From: Acidimicrobiales bacterium
GTDB taxonomy: Bacteria; Actinomycetota; Acidimicrobiia; Acidimicrobiales; JANYDT01
Assembly: GCA_025358985.1 (NCBI GenBank)
Contig: JANYHQ010000028.1
Span: 1-13,283 of the forward strand
Direction of reading: 5' to 3'
Length of the DNA stretch: 13,283 bases
Positions 7,008 to 13,283 of this stretch are shown one piece after another. Each line of letters opens with the position of its first letter. The stretch's first letter is position 1. Under the pieces are notes generated by a model. That model saw only the letters and a list, made by a program, of their open reading frames with translations. It was not told where the DNA came from and ran no database searches. Both the position numbers and the translations under genes were made by a program.

Positions 7008-7472
7008 TCAGGGTCGAGGGGCCAACAAGGTGAGGAGGAACTGACCGCCTCCTTGATCGATGTGAGTGGTGAATGCAATACCCGGCGCCAATCGATTCAG
7101 GCGGTCCGCCAGCCAGTGACCAGCTTCAGTGGCATCTGCTTTGGATGCACAGCGGGCCACCATCTCACGACCTCCCTTGGCCGCCAAGCGTTCTGCTGAC
7201 TGGATGATGGGTGCGGGGTCGAAGAGAATCAGATGCTCGGGCCAGGCAATGACCGGCTTCACTGCCCCCTTCTTGGTATTGCACGAGCGGTGGGCCAAAC
7301 GCTCATCACCATTGCTGGGCTTTTTCCGCCCACTAGTGGCACGTACCAGCACCTCACACCGGTCGAGGCTGGGGCCTAGACCGTCATTCACCGACAAATG
7401 CGGGTCCACCACCAAGTCACATACCCAACACCTCCAGCCGTCGCGTTCGCCGATTTCATCGAGGCTGCCCAT
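7008..7472 (-). CDS. Small HNH-type zinc protein, possibly a degenerate HNH endonuclease
   Basis: 154 residues, ATG at 7472. The N-terminus ERDGWRCWVCD (residues 9-19) is the usual opening of small HNH nucleases, with a CxxC knuckle at Cys15/Cys18. RLAHRSCNTKKG (58-69) matches the second half, L-A-H-x-x-C-N-x-x-K-G, with His61, Cys64 and Asn65. The middle, where active HNH enzymes usually have Asp-His, reads SLDRCEV, so the first His of the motif seems to be Arg38. The C-terminal 80 residues are an extra alpha/beta-looking region ending in GGGQFLLTLLA, with no family I recognise. It is transcribed divergently from the monooxygenase, 76 nt apart, and looks unrelated to the sugar operon. It may be a nucleic-acid-binding protein rather than a nuclease. 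Confidence 0.7.
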   Translation of the reverse strand: MGSLDEIGERDGWRCWVCDLVVDPHLSVNDGLGPSLDRCEVLVRATSGRKKPSNGDERLAHRSCNTKKGAVKPVIAWPEHLILFDPAPIIQSAERLAAKGGREMVARCASKADATEAGHWLADRLNRLAPGIAFTTHIDQGGGQFLLTLLAPRP

Positions 7473-7491
7473 GCGGCGAAACTACTTCCCG

Positions 7492-7523
7492 ATTGTGGCC
7501 AACCCCACCACCCGGGACACAAT
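7492..7523. promoter_or_regulatory. Possible operator: inverted repeat ATTGTG-N20-CACAAT in the divergent intergenic region
   Basis: Perfect six-base arms at 7492-7497 and 7518-7523 lie in the 76-nt gap between the HNH-type gene and the monooxygenase gene. A CCCGGG palindrome is at 7511-7516, between the arms. The position suits a regulator acting on both genes, but arms of this length can arise by chance and no regulator gene is adjacent. Confidence 0.25.
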
Positions 7524-7536
7524 GGCTCCGACACCC

Positions 7537-7542
7537 AGGAGA
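7537..7542 (+). promoter_or_regulatory. Ribosome binding site AGGAGA deciding the monooxygenase start
   Basis: A strong Shine-Dalgarno match lies 6 nt before the ATG at 7549. It selects this start over the in-frame ATG at 7522 and over the open frame that continues further upstream under the HNH-type gene. Confidence 0.75.
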
Positions 7543-7548
7543 GCCTCA

Positions 7549-9381
7549 ATGCCCGTGGACACCGACATCGCCCAACTACTCGGAAGGCTCGACTTCGACC
7601 CCGACGCCGTCCGCGACAAGTACCGCTACGAGCGCGACAAGCGTGTGCGCGTCGACGGCAACGAGCAGTACGTGGAAGTGAAGGCGGAGTTCTCGCAGTA
7701 CGTGGACGACCCGTACGTGGAGCCAGGATTTACGCGAGAACCCCTGTTCGATGAGGTGGAGGTGGCCATCATCGGCGGCGGGTTCGGTGGATTGTTGATG
7801 GGGGCCCGGCTACGTGAGGCGGGAGTGAAGAGCATCCGTCTCATCGAGAAGGCCGGCGATGTGGGTGGCACCTGGTACTGGAATCGCTATCCAGGTGCCA
7901 TGTGCGACGTGGAATCATATGTATACCTACCGTTGTTGGAGGAGATGGGGTACATCCCCAAGCACAAGTACTCGTTTGCCCCGGAGATCTTCGAACACAG
8001 CAAAGCCATCGCCCGCCGCTTCGACCTCTACAAAGATGCCCTGTTCCAAACCGGGGTGACCGAGATCCGTTGGGATGAAGATCGCTCACGTTGGATCATC
8101 AGTAGTGACCGGGGCGACCGGATGACGGCCCGCTTCATTGCCATGGCCAACGGCCCGTTGAGCCGGCCCAAATTGCCAGGCATCCCCGGTATCAACGAGT
8201 TCACCGGTCACACGTTTCACACCAGTCGCTGGGACTACGGCTACACCGGCGGTGACTCCAACGGCAACCTCACCGGGCTGGCCCACAAGCGCGTAGGCAT
8301 CATCGGCACTGGTGCCACCGCCGTGCAATGCATCCCCCACTTGGGTAAGTCCGCCGAGCATCTCTACGTGTTCCAACGCACCCCGTCGTCGGTGGATGTC
8401 CGCAACAACCGCGAAACGGATCAGGAGTGGGCCCGCTCTCTGCAACCCGGTTGGCAACAGCAACGGATGGACAACTTCAACATTCTGGTGAGCGGCGGCG
8501 ATCAGGACGTGGACATGGTGAGCGACGGATGGACAGACATCTTCCGAAGCGTCACCGGCATTGCCGTGAAACAGGCCTGCCGTCACCTCGGTCGACGGCT
8601 CACCCCACAGGAACGCTCTGAACTCATGGAGTTGGCCGACATGCGCAAGATGGAACAGGTGAGGGCCCGAGCCGAGGCCATCGTGGCCGACCCCAACGTG
8701 GCCGAGCAACTCAAGCCGTGGTACCGCCAGTTCTGTAAGCGCCCATGCTTTCATGATGAGTATCTCGATACCTACAACCGCCCCAACGTCACGCTCGTTG
8801 ACACCAACGGCCAGGGCGTGCAGCGCCTCACGGAGAACGGCGTGGTGGTTGACGACCAGGAATACCCGTTGGATTGTTTGATTTTTGCCACCGGGTTCGA
8901 GGTTGGCACCTCCTATACCCGCAGGGCGGGCTATGACATTATCGGCCGCCACGGGCAGACGCTGTCGGAGAAATGGAGTGGTGGCCTGCGCACACTGCAT
9001 GGCCTGCAAACCAACGGATTCCCCAATTGCTTCTTCCTGGGCTTCACCCAGACCGCCATCACCGTCAGCGTGCCGCACGCCCTCAATGAGCAGGCCAAAC
9101 ACGTGCGCCATATTCTCGATGAAGTTGCACGACGAGGAGTGGCAACGGTGGAGGCCACGCCAGAGGGTGAGCAGGGCTGGGTGGACGAAATCCATGCCAA
9201 GGCCCGTTTGGGAATGAAGTTCTACGCCGACTGCACGCCCGGCTACTACAACAGCGAAGGCAAGGCCGGCAATCCCAATGGACTGTTCTCCGGCTCATAC
9301 GGTGAAGGGCCCATCAAGTTCTTCCAAATCCTCGATGAATGGCGGGCCGACAAGGAGTTCTCAGGAGTGAACTTCAGCTAA
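7549..9381 (+). CDS. Flavin-containing Baeyer-Villiger monooxygenase (class B, cyclohexanone/cyclopentadecanone-monooxygenase-like)
   Basis: 610 residues. Such enzymes use NADPH, FAD and O2 to insert oxygen next to a carbonyl, turning ketones into esters or lactones in the cytosol. Motifs in order: a roughly 70-residue N-terminal extension; FAD Rossmann GGGFGG (76-81); GGTWYWNRYPGAMCD (106-120); the Baeyer-Villiger fingerprint FTGHTFHTSRW (218-228, F-x-G-x3-H-x3-W) with His224 and Trp228; NADPH Rossmann VGIIGTGATA; and the late LIFATGFE strand. The length and N-terminal extension fit the roughly 600-residue subgroup rather than the 540-residue cyclohexanone type. The substrate is unknown. No esterase, lactonase or dehydrogenase lies beside it, so it is a lone gene here. 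Its last 21 nt overlap the 3' end of the convergent kinase gene. Confidence 0.95.
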   Translation: MPVDTDIAQLLGRLDFDPDAVRDKYRYERDKRVRVDGNEQYVEVKAEFSQYVDDPYVEPGFTREPLFDEVEVAIIGGGFGGLLMGARLREAGVKSIRLIEKAGDVGGTWYWNRYPGAMCDVESYVYLPLLEEMGYIPKHKYSFAPEIFEHSKAIARRFDLYKDALFQTGVTEIRWDEDRSRWIISSDRGDRMTARFIAMANGPLSRPKLPGIPGINEFTGHTFHTSRWDYGYTGGDSNGNLTGLAHKRVGIIGTGATAVQCIPHLGKSAEHLYVFQRTPSSVDVRNNRETDQEWARSLQPGWQQQRMDNFNILVSGGDQDVDMVSDGWTDIFRSVTGIAVKQACRHLGRRLTPQERSELMELADMRKMEQVRARAEAIVADPNVAEQLKPWYRQFCKRPCFHDEYLDTYNRPNVTLVDTNGQGVQRLTENGVVVDDQEYPLDCLIFATGFEVGTSYTRRAGYDIIGRHGQTLSEKWSGGLRTLHGLQTNGFPNCFFLGFTQTAITVSVPHALNEQAKHVRHILDEVARRGVATVEATPEGEQGWVDEIHAKARLGMKFYADCTPGYYNSEGKAGNPNGLFSGSYGEGPIKFFQILDEWRADKEFSGVNFS

Positions 9382-10554
9382 AAGCGGTACTTCGAAGCGG
9401 GCGATGGTGCCGTGTTCGTTGGGGCCCGCAAGCAGCTCAATGGTGGCGCCGCGAGCGTCCGCAATGGTCCGGGCGATGGCCAAACCAAGACCTGCTCCAC
9501 CGATGTTGCGCGACCGGGCACTGTCCACCCTCACGAACCGGTCAAATACTCGCTCACGATCCGCGGCGGCAACGCCCGGACCATCATCAATGACATCGAT
9601 TCGACAGATATGCGCGCTTTCTATAACGCTGGTGGCGACCGATACCGTTGATCCGGCCGGTGCATGGGCCAGCGCATTGTCGACGAGATTCACCAGTAAC
9701 TGGCCAAGCTTTTTGCCATCACCTTGGATAGTTGGCCGACAGGATTGCGTATTGAGGGCCACCAACTCAATCTGCTGCCCCACTGCCAGCGGCTGTAACT
9801 GGTGAACCACCTCGTCCACCAGACCCTGGACATCCACCTGCTCATGAGCACTACTTCCGTGCCCTGTTGCGGTTTCTAAACTCAACAAGCTCTCCACCAG
9901 ATCGAGCAGGCGATCCGTCTCCACCTGCAACAGCCCCAGAAAACGTTGGCGGACTTCAGGACGTTCGGCTCCCCCATCTTGGAGAATTTCTACTGCGCCG
10001 CGGATTGAAGCCAATGGGGTGCGCAATTCATGACTGGCATCGGCCACAAACGCATCGCGCCGATCAAGCTCGCGTTGCACACGAGTGCGCATGTCCCCGA
10101 ATGCTCTGGTCAGTTCCGCCAATTCGTCGTTGGCTCGTGGCATCACCAGAACGTGATCGGGTTGCGCCGAGCCGAACCCGTTGGTGGCCAATGAGCGCGC
10201 CGAAACGGTGAGGCGATGGATAGGTCGCGCCACCGACCGCGCCCGCCAGAATCCGAGTGCGCCGGCCACCAGCGCGCCCACACCGAGGGCAACCGCCATC
10301 TGACGGCGCAGATCTCCCAACACCGAATCCACGTTGCCCAACGTGCTGCGTACTTCAACGGCCCCCACCACTGCAGAGTTGCTCCGTACTGGCGCCGCCG
10401 CCACCAATTGATTCCCGTGTGCGGAGCTGGATTCAAACCCCTGTAGCGCTCGTATCACCGGCGCACTGAGATCACCTCGTGGATCTGCTGAGGCCACCAC
10501 CCTGATATTGGTGGCCAAGGCGGCCGACACTTGGTTCTGACTGGCGCCGTTCAC
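9361..10554 (-). CDS. HAMP sensor histidine kinase, catalytic portion of a frameshifted gene
   Basis: 397 residues from the first usable GTG, but the coding frame is open back to 10659 and sensible protein sequence continues upstream of this GTG. It is therefore the body of a larger gene whose N-terminus lies in another frame (10551-10841). Domains: end of an extracytoplasmic sensor region (1-83), transmembrane helix (about 86-103), HAMP linker (105-160), H-box FVADASHELRTPLASIR with phospho-acceptor His175, N-box LLVNLVDNALAHA (286-298), G1 DDGPG (323-327), F-box VFDRFVRVD and G2 GGAGLGLAIA (352-361). All catalytic boxes are intact. It belongs with the OmpR-type regulator two genes upstream in the same operon. 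The signal cannot be read; the sensor region has no motif I know. Confidence 0.85.
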   Translation of the reverse strand: MNGASQNQVSAALATNIRVVASADPRGDLSAPVIRALQGFESSSAHGNQLVAAAPVRSNSAVVGAVEVRSTLGNVDSVLGDLRRQMAVALGVGALVAGALGFWRARSVARPIHRLTVSARSLATNGFGSAQPDHVLVMPRANDELAELTRAFGDMRTRVQRELDRRDAFVADASHELRTPLASIRGAVEILQDGGAERPEVRQRFLGLLQVETDRLLDLVESLLSLETATGHGSSAHEQVDVQGLVDEVVHQLQPLAVGQQIELVALNTQSCRPTIQGDGKKLGQLLVNLVDNALAHAPAGSTVSVATSVIESAHICRIDVIDDGPGVAAADRERVFDRFVRVDSARSRNIGGAGLGLAIARTIADARGATIELLAGPNEHGTIARFEVPLLAEVHS

Positions 10555-10659
10555 GCTGAGGTTGGCTGGCCCGTTGATTTGACTCTGGGTGACGTTGGCC
10601 GCCGGCGGGAGTTGGGCACTGGGACACTGGCCGAAGCGGTATGGGTTTGTACGCAGATG
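10551..10659 (-). other. Apparent one-base frameshift zone within the histidine kinase gene
   Basis: The N-terminal frame runs to 10551 and the kinase frame is open from 10659, so the switch must fall between them. Protein-likeness changes at about 10612-10640. Restoring one base in either G-run (10614-10616 or 10621-10623, C-runs on the coding strand) joins the two parts, giving for example ASVPSAQLPPAANVTQ. No slippery heptamer for programmed shifting is visible. The cause is either a real inactivating deletion or a homopolymer sequencing error. Confidence 0.7.
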
Positions 10660-10841
10660 TCATCGCACGATCCCGCCGCCACCCGGGCCTGCACCAGTAG
10701 CGCACGACGGTCGGCATCGACGAAATAGCGGCGCGACTGCGACAGCAGCGCTGCTCCTGCCACGCCGATCACCACCAAGATCACCAGGACATGACTGATG
10801 ACCAAGCGGGTGACCAGGCGGGTGACACGTGGCTGTCTCAC
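10551..10841 (-). CDS. N-terminal fragment of the sensor histidine kinase (first transmembrane helix and start of sensor domain)
   Basis: Starts at a GTG two bases after the SIMPL gene stop. Residues 14-34 (VISHVLVILVVIGVAGAALLS) form a transmembrane helix after a basic N-terminus, and YFVDADRRALLVQARVAAG begins the sensor region typical of HAMP kinases. After about residue 75 the frame turns into an Arg/Pro/Ser-rich, non-protein-like tail (NSRRRPTSPRVKS) before the stop at 10551. Meanwhile the neighbouring frame there reads like normal protein leading into the kinase body. I take this as the 5' part of one roughly 493-residue kinase gene, not a separate gene. Confidence 0.7.
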   Translation of the reverse strand: MRQPRVTRLVTRLVISHVLVILVVIGVAGAALLSQSRRYFVDADRRALLVQARVAAGSCDDICVQTHTASASVPVPNSRRRPTSPRVKSTGQPTSA

Positions 10842-10843
10842 CC

Positions 10844-11644
10844 TCAGATCATGTCAAAGCTGGCCGACACTGTGGCCGACACGGTGATCATGCCCCCACC
10901 GAACTGATCAGCCATGGAAGCGTCGGTTGCTGAAGTGGGAGTTTGGGTGATGTTTTGCGTGGCGTTGACACTCTGAGACGTCATGCCTCGGTAGCCGAAG
11001 TCGTCTTCGCCAATACTGATGACGCGACCCTTGCGGGCACCCGCCGCCTTGGTGAGGCTGTTGGCCTTTTCCACGGCAGCCTTGACGGCTGCTTCCCGGG
11101 CATCATCGCGGAGTTGACGAAGTTTGCTGGTACTGAATGCGATGTCCCCGGTAGTTGCGCCCGCTTCGAATGCGTTGCGCAGCATCGCCCGAACTTTTGG
11201 CAATTGCGCAGTACGGATGACGATCTGACTAGTGACCACATAGTCCGTAACCCGTACATCGTTTTCCGTGCGTGTGTCTTCGGTGATTTGGATTCCCCCC
11301 GGATCAATTTCACTCGACCCTGCCCCCGCCCGCTTCACGGCGGCGATGACCAACGCTGATTGTTGATCGTTGAGCCGCTGTGAATCGTTGGGCTGGCGGC
11401 TGCGGGTGGTGACCACCAACGTGACGGTGGCCCGGTCGGGGGCAATGTGTTGCTCGGCCCGACCGGTGACCGAGATGCTCCTGCTGTTCGGTGAAACGGC
11501 GTTTGGGACGACTGCATTGGGTGCCTTCGAGCTTTGGCGTCCGAGTACATATGATCCAAATGAGCCAATCAGTACGGCCAGCAAGAGCAGAGCGATGCCG
11601 ACCTGGGTGTTGAAGCGTGCAGTTGTTAATACGGGGGTTGACAT
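10844..11644 (-). CDS. SIMPL-domain (DUF541, YggE-like) membrane-anchored protein
   Basis: 266 residues. GAGGAG (complement of 11650-11655) lies 5 nt before the ATG. A transmembrane anchor or uncleaved signal spans residues 14-35 (TQVGIALLLLAVLIGSFGSY), followed by an Ala/Asn/Pro linker. The SIMPL domain runs from about residue 56 to the end: SISVTGRAEQHIAPDRATV is its hallmark first strand, and LRDDAREAAVKAAVEKANSL with GRVISIGED is the characteristic helix and strand of YggE relatives. Its biochemical role is not established; E. coli YggE is linked to oxidative-stress tolerance. The domain should lie outside the cytoplasmic membrane. The gene lies between a response regulator and its presumed kinase, 2 nt before the kinase start, so it may take part in sensing or be part of the stress output. 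Confidence 0.88.
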   Translation of the reverse strand: MSTPVLTTARFNTQVGIALLLLAVLIGSFGSYVLGRQSSKAPNAVVPNAVSPNSRSISVTGRAEQHIAPDRATVTLVVTTRSRQPNDSQRLNDQQSALVIAAVKRAGAGSSEIDPGGIQITEDTRTENDVRVTDYVVTSQIVIRTAQLPKVRAMLRNAFEAGATTGDIAFSTSKLRQLRDDAREAAVKAAVEKANSLTKAAGARKGRVISIGEDDFGYRGMTSQSVNATQNITQTPTSATDASMADQFGGGMITVSATVSASFDMI

Positions 11645-11692
11645 GGGTGCTCCTCAGTTGTGGTGAAGCTCCCACACTGCGGGGCAAATGTG

Positions 11693-12424
11693 TCAGCCCG
11701 AAGGCGTAGCGGCGGCAAGATCGAGGCAGTAGCCAAGGTCACGTCTACTGGCGATGATCTCTGGCGGAGCCCCTGCGTCACGCAGTCGCGATCGCAGCCG
11801 TTTGATCATGGAGTCTACCGTCCGGAGATCATCGGTGAAGTCCTGACCCCATACGTCTTGGAGCAGTTGGGCCCGAGGAAACACCATGCGCGGGTGGCGA
11901 GCCAATATTGACAGCAGGTCGAATTGGAGGCGGGTGAGGGCGATGGGCCAATCGTTCCATGTTGCCTGGCAACTGTCGGCGTCGAGTCGCAGTCCACCGA
12001 TGGTGAGGGTTGCGGTGGGGGGATGCGCTGATTGTGTGTCGGTGCTTCCGGTACGGCGCAGGATGGTTCGTATGCGCGCTACGAGTTCACGCACACTGAA
12101 CGGTTTCACGATGTAGTCATCGGCTTGGAGTTCCAGCCCCATCACCCGGTCAGATTCCGATCCTCTTGCCGTGAGCAACACAATTGGCACGTCGCTAGCG
12201 GCGCGTAGCTCACGGCATACGGTGAGTCCGTCGAGGCCGGGCAACATCACATCGAGCAGCACCAACGACGGATGCTCGGTGAGACCCATTCGCAGCGCAG
12301 TAGGACCGTCGGTGGCCACCAGCGTGCGGAAGCCCGCTTCATGCAGCGCATACGACACCACCTCCACGATGCTCGGCTCATCGTCCACAATCAGCACGAC
12401 CCTCGCGTGCTGGTCTTCGTTCAC
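11693..12424 (-). CDS. OmpR/PhoB-type two-component response regulator
   Basis: 243 residues from a GTG preceded by GGAAGGA and overlapping the stop of the metal-transporter gene by 4 nt. Receiver domain (9-124): acidic pair Asp14-Asp15, phospho-acceptor Asp58 in LVLLDVMLPG, Thr85 in LLTAR, and Lys107 in VKPFS. The C-terminal winged-helix DNA-binding domain (about 137-236) includes ALTRLQFDLLSILARHP, RAQLLQDVWG and the recognition-helix stretch RTVDSMIKRLRSRL. All residues needed for phosphorylation are present. Cotranscription with a cation efflux gene and a SIMPL gene suggests control of metal or envelope stress responses. The partner kinase is the frameshifted gene at 9361-10841. Targets cannot be deduced here. 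Confidence 0.95.
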   Translation of the reverse strand: MNEDQHARVVLIVDDEPSIVEVVSYALHEAGFRTLVATDGPTALRMGLTEHPSLVLLDVMLPGLDGLTVCRELRAASDVPIVLLTARGSESDRVMGLELQADDYIVKPFSVRELVARIRTILRRTGSTDTQSAHPPTATLTIGGLRLDADSCQATWNDWPIALTRLQFDLLSILARHPRMVFPRAQLLQDVWGQDFTDDLRTVDSMIKRLRSRLRDAGAPPEIIASRRDLGYCLDLAAATPSG

Positions 12425-13283
12425 TGCGTCCTTCCCGGCGGGACGGAGTGTACGAGGACGGTGGTGCCTTCGATGGCACACCAGTCGCCCACCGGTGAGC
12501 AGGACTCGCATTCCAATTCGATGGTGGCGTGAGCGATACCGAAGCGCGCACCTACCGCTGCTTTCACTGCTGCCCCCACCACCTGCGCCTCCTCCAAGGA
12601 CGGATGTCCGTCGAGCACGATATGAGCCGAGAGGGCCCGCACATCCGATGACAAGCTCCACACATGCAGGTCGTGTACCTGTTCGACGCCCGCCACGTCC
12701 GCCATGACGGCAATAATGTCGCCAGATTTCATCCCCTGGGGAGTGGACTCCAACAGTACGTTCGTGGTGGATCGCAACAGCTTCCATGCTTGGTAGGCGA
12801 TCAAGCACCCAATGGCCATAGACACCACCGGGTCCAGCCAGTACAGGCCGCCAGTGGCCAGGATGATTGCACCGGCAATGGCCACGCCCACGGAGGCGGC
12901 CGTATCGCCTACCAGATGGAGCATGGCAGAGCGCATGTTGAGATCGGCCCCATGACCATGGCTGGCGTGATCGTGACCGGCGTGGCTCTCCCGCACCGCC
13001 AGCGCCGCACACAGATTGGCGACGGCGGCGACGGCCGCAACCACCACCACGATCCCGCCACTCACCGGCGAAGGATGCAGCAACCGGCGAACGCCTTCGT
13101 AGAGGATGAACACGGTAATACCCAAGATGCTGGCGGCATTGGCCTGGGCGGCCAGGATGGTGGCCCGGTGGTACCCGAACGATCGTTGGGGGGTGGGACG
13201 GCGGCGCGCCCAGCGCACTGCCACCAACGAAGCCACTATGGCCGCCACATCGGTGAGATTGTGCCCAGCATCAGCAATCAATC
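12421..13283 (-). CDS. Cation diffusion facilitator (CzcD/ZitB-like) metal exporter, N-terminus cut by window edge
   Basis: The frame is open to the right edge, so the first helix is missing; 287 residues are visible. TM2 carries ADAGHNLTD with the His7-x3-Asp11 metal site, and TM5 carries LHLVGDTAAS with His122-x3-Asp126, the paired H-x3-D sites of Zn-type CDF exporters. Between TM4 and TM5 is a His-rich loop SHAGHDHASHGHG (99-111), usual in zinc carriers. The C-terminal cytoplasmic ferredoxin-like domain follows (VEQVHDLHVWSLSSDVRALS), ending with a Cys-containing ECESCSPVGDWC segment that may add metal ligands. It exchanges protons for divalent cations, most likely Zn2+ and possibly Co2+ or Cd2+, across the cytoplasmic membrane. 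It is upstream of and translationally coupled to the response regulator. Confidence 0.94.
   Translation of the reverse strand, partial: LIADAGHNLTDVAAIVASLVAVRWARRRPTPQRSFGYHRATILAAQANAASILGITVFILYEGVRRLLHPSPVSGGIVVVVAAVAAVANLCAALAVRESHAGHDHASHGHGADLNMRSAMLHLVGDTAASVGVAIAGAIILATGGLYWLDPVVSMAIGCLIAYQAWKLLRSTTNVLLESTPQGMKSGDIIAVMADVAGVEQVHDLHVWSLSSDVRALSAHIVLDGHPSLEEAQVVGAAVKAAVGARFGIAHATIELECESCSPVGDWCAIEGTTVLVHSVPPGRTQ

Noticed and set aside
6874..7008. Short open stretch on the - strand just past the HNH-type gene
   Set aside because: About 45 codons with no start codon near a ribosome site, in a different frame from the HNH-type gene, and no recognisable motif; not enough to call a gene or remnant.
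7129..7548. In-frame upstream extension of the monooxygenase, including an ATG at 7522
   Set aside because: The extension overlaps the HNH-type gene on the other strand and is not flavoprotein-like; AGGAGA at 7537-7542 supports the start at 7549.
12425..13012. Upstream extension of the response-regulator frame under the CDF gene
   Set aside because: The sequence is Arg/Gly-rich and antigenic-shadow-like in a shifted frame of the CDF gene, while GTG at 12424 with GGAAGGA gives a standard receiver-domain start.
1..13283. CRISPR array, tRNA or rRNA genes, transposase or inverted terminal repeats
   Set aside because: Scanned by eye on both strands; no regularly spaced repeats, no tRNA T-arm with acceptor stem, no rRNA-like stretch and no transposase motif were found.

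Overview
The window is a GC-rich bacterial chromosome segment that looks actinobacterial, possibly Acidimicrobiia-like. The evidence is uniformly GC-rich coding sequence, many GTG starts, a lipoprotein with a long Thr/Ala-rich linker, and a kinase of the actinobacterial polyphosphate-glucokinase type. The taxon is an inference from style, not from a marker gene. No rRNA, tRNA, CRISPR array, insertion sequence or phage gene was recognised.

Region A (1-6665, + strand) is a tightly packed catabolic and transport cluster. It holds a 5'-truncated M20 metallo-deacylase/peptidase, a lipoprotein solute-binding protein, a CUT2/ribose-type permease, a YhfX-like PLP enzyme of the alanine-racemase fold, a single-domain sugar ABC ATPase, a PPGK-like ROK sugar kinase and a glucosamine-6-phosphate deaminase (NagB). 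From the binding protein onward, genes are separated by 2-3 nt or overlap by 4 nt, so they almost certainly form one transcription unit. Read together, the cluster suggests import of an amino-sugar-containing compound, amide cleavage, phosphorylation, and NagB-catalysed entry into glycolysis as fructose-6-phosphate. No nagA is visible in the window, and the YhfX-like enzyme has no place in the textbook GlcNAc pathway. I consider this the best candidate for an undescribed pathway here.

Region B (6666-7548) is a transition zone. A 342-nt non-coding stretch carries two small perfect inverted repeats. A small HNH-type zinc protein follows on the - strand, and then a 76-nt divergent intergenic region.

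Region C (7549-9381, + strand) is a single flavin-dependent Baeyer-Villiger monooxygenase with all fingerprint motifs. Its 3' end overlaps the next gene by 21 nt in a convergent arrangement.

Region D (9361-13283, - strand) is a second operon, transcribed from the right edge leftwards: a cation diffusion facilitator metal exporter (N-terminus cut by the window), an OmpR-type response regulator, a membrane-anchored SIMPL-domain protein, and a HAMP sensor histidine kinase. The kinase is split by what appears to be a one-base frameshift between its first transmembrane helix and the rest. The gene order suggests metal or envelope stress sensing, but nothing in the sequence identifies the signal.
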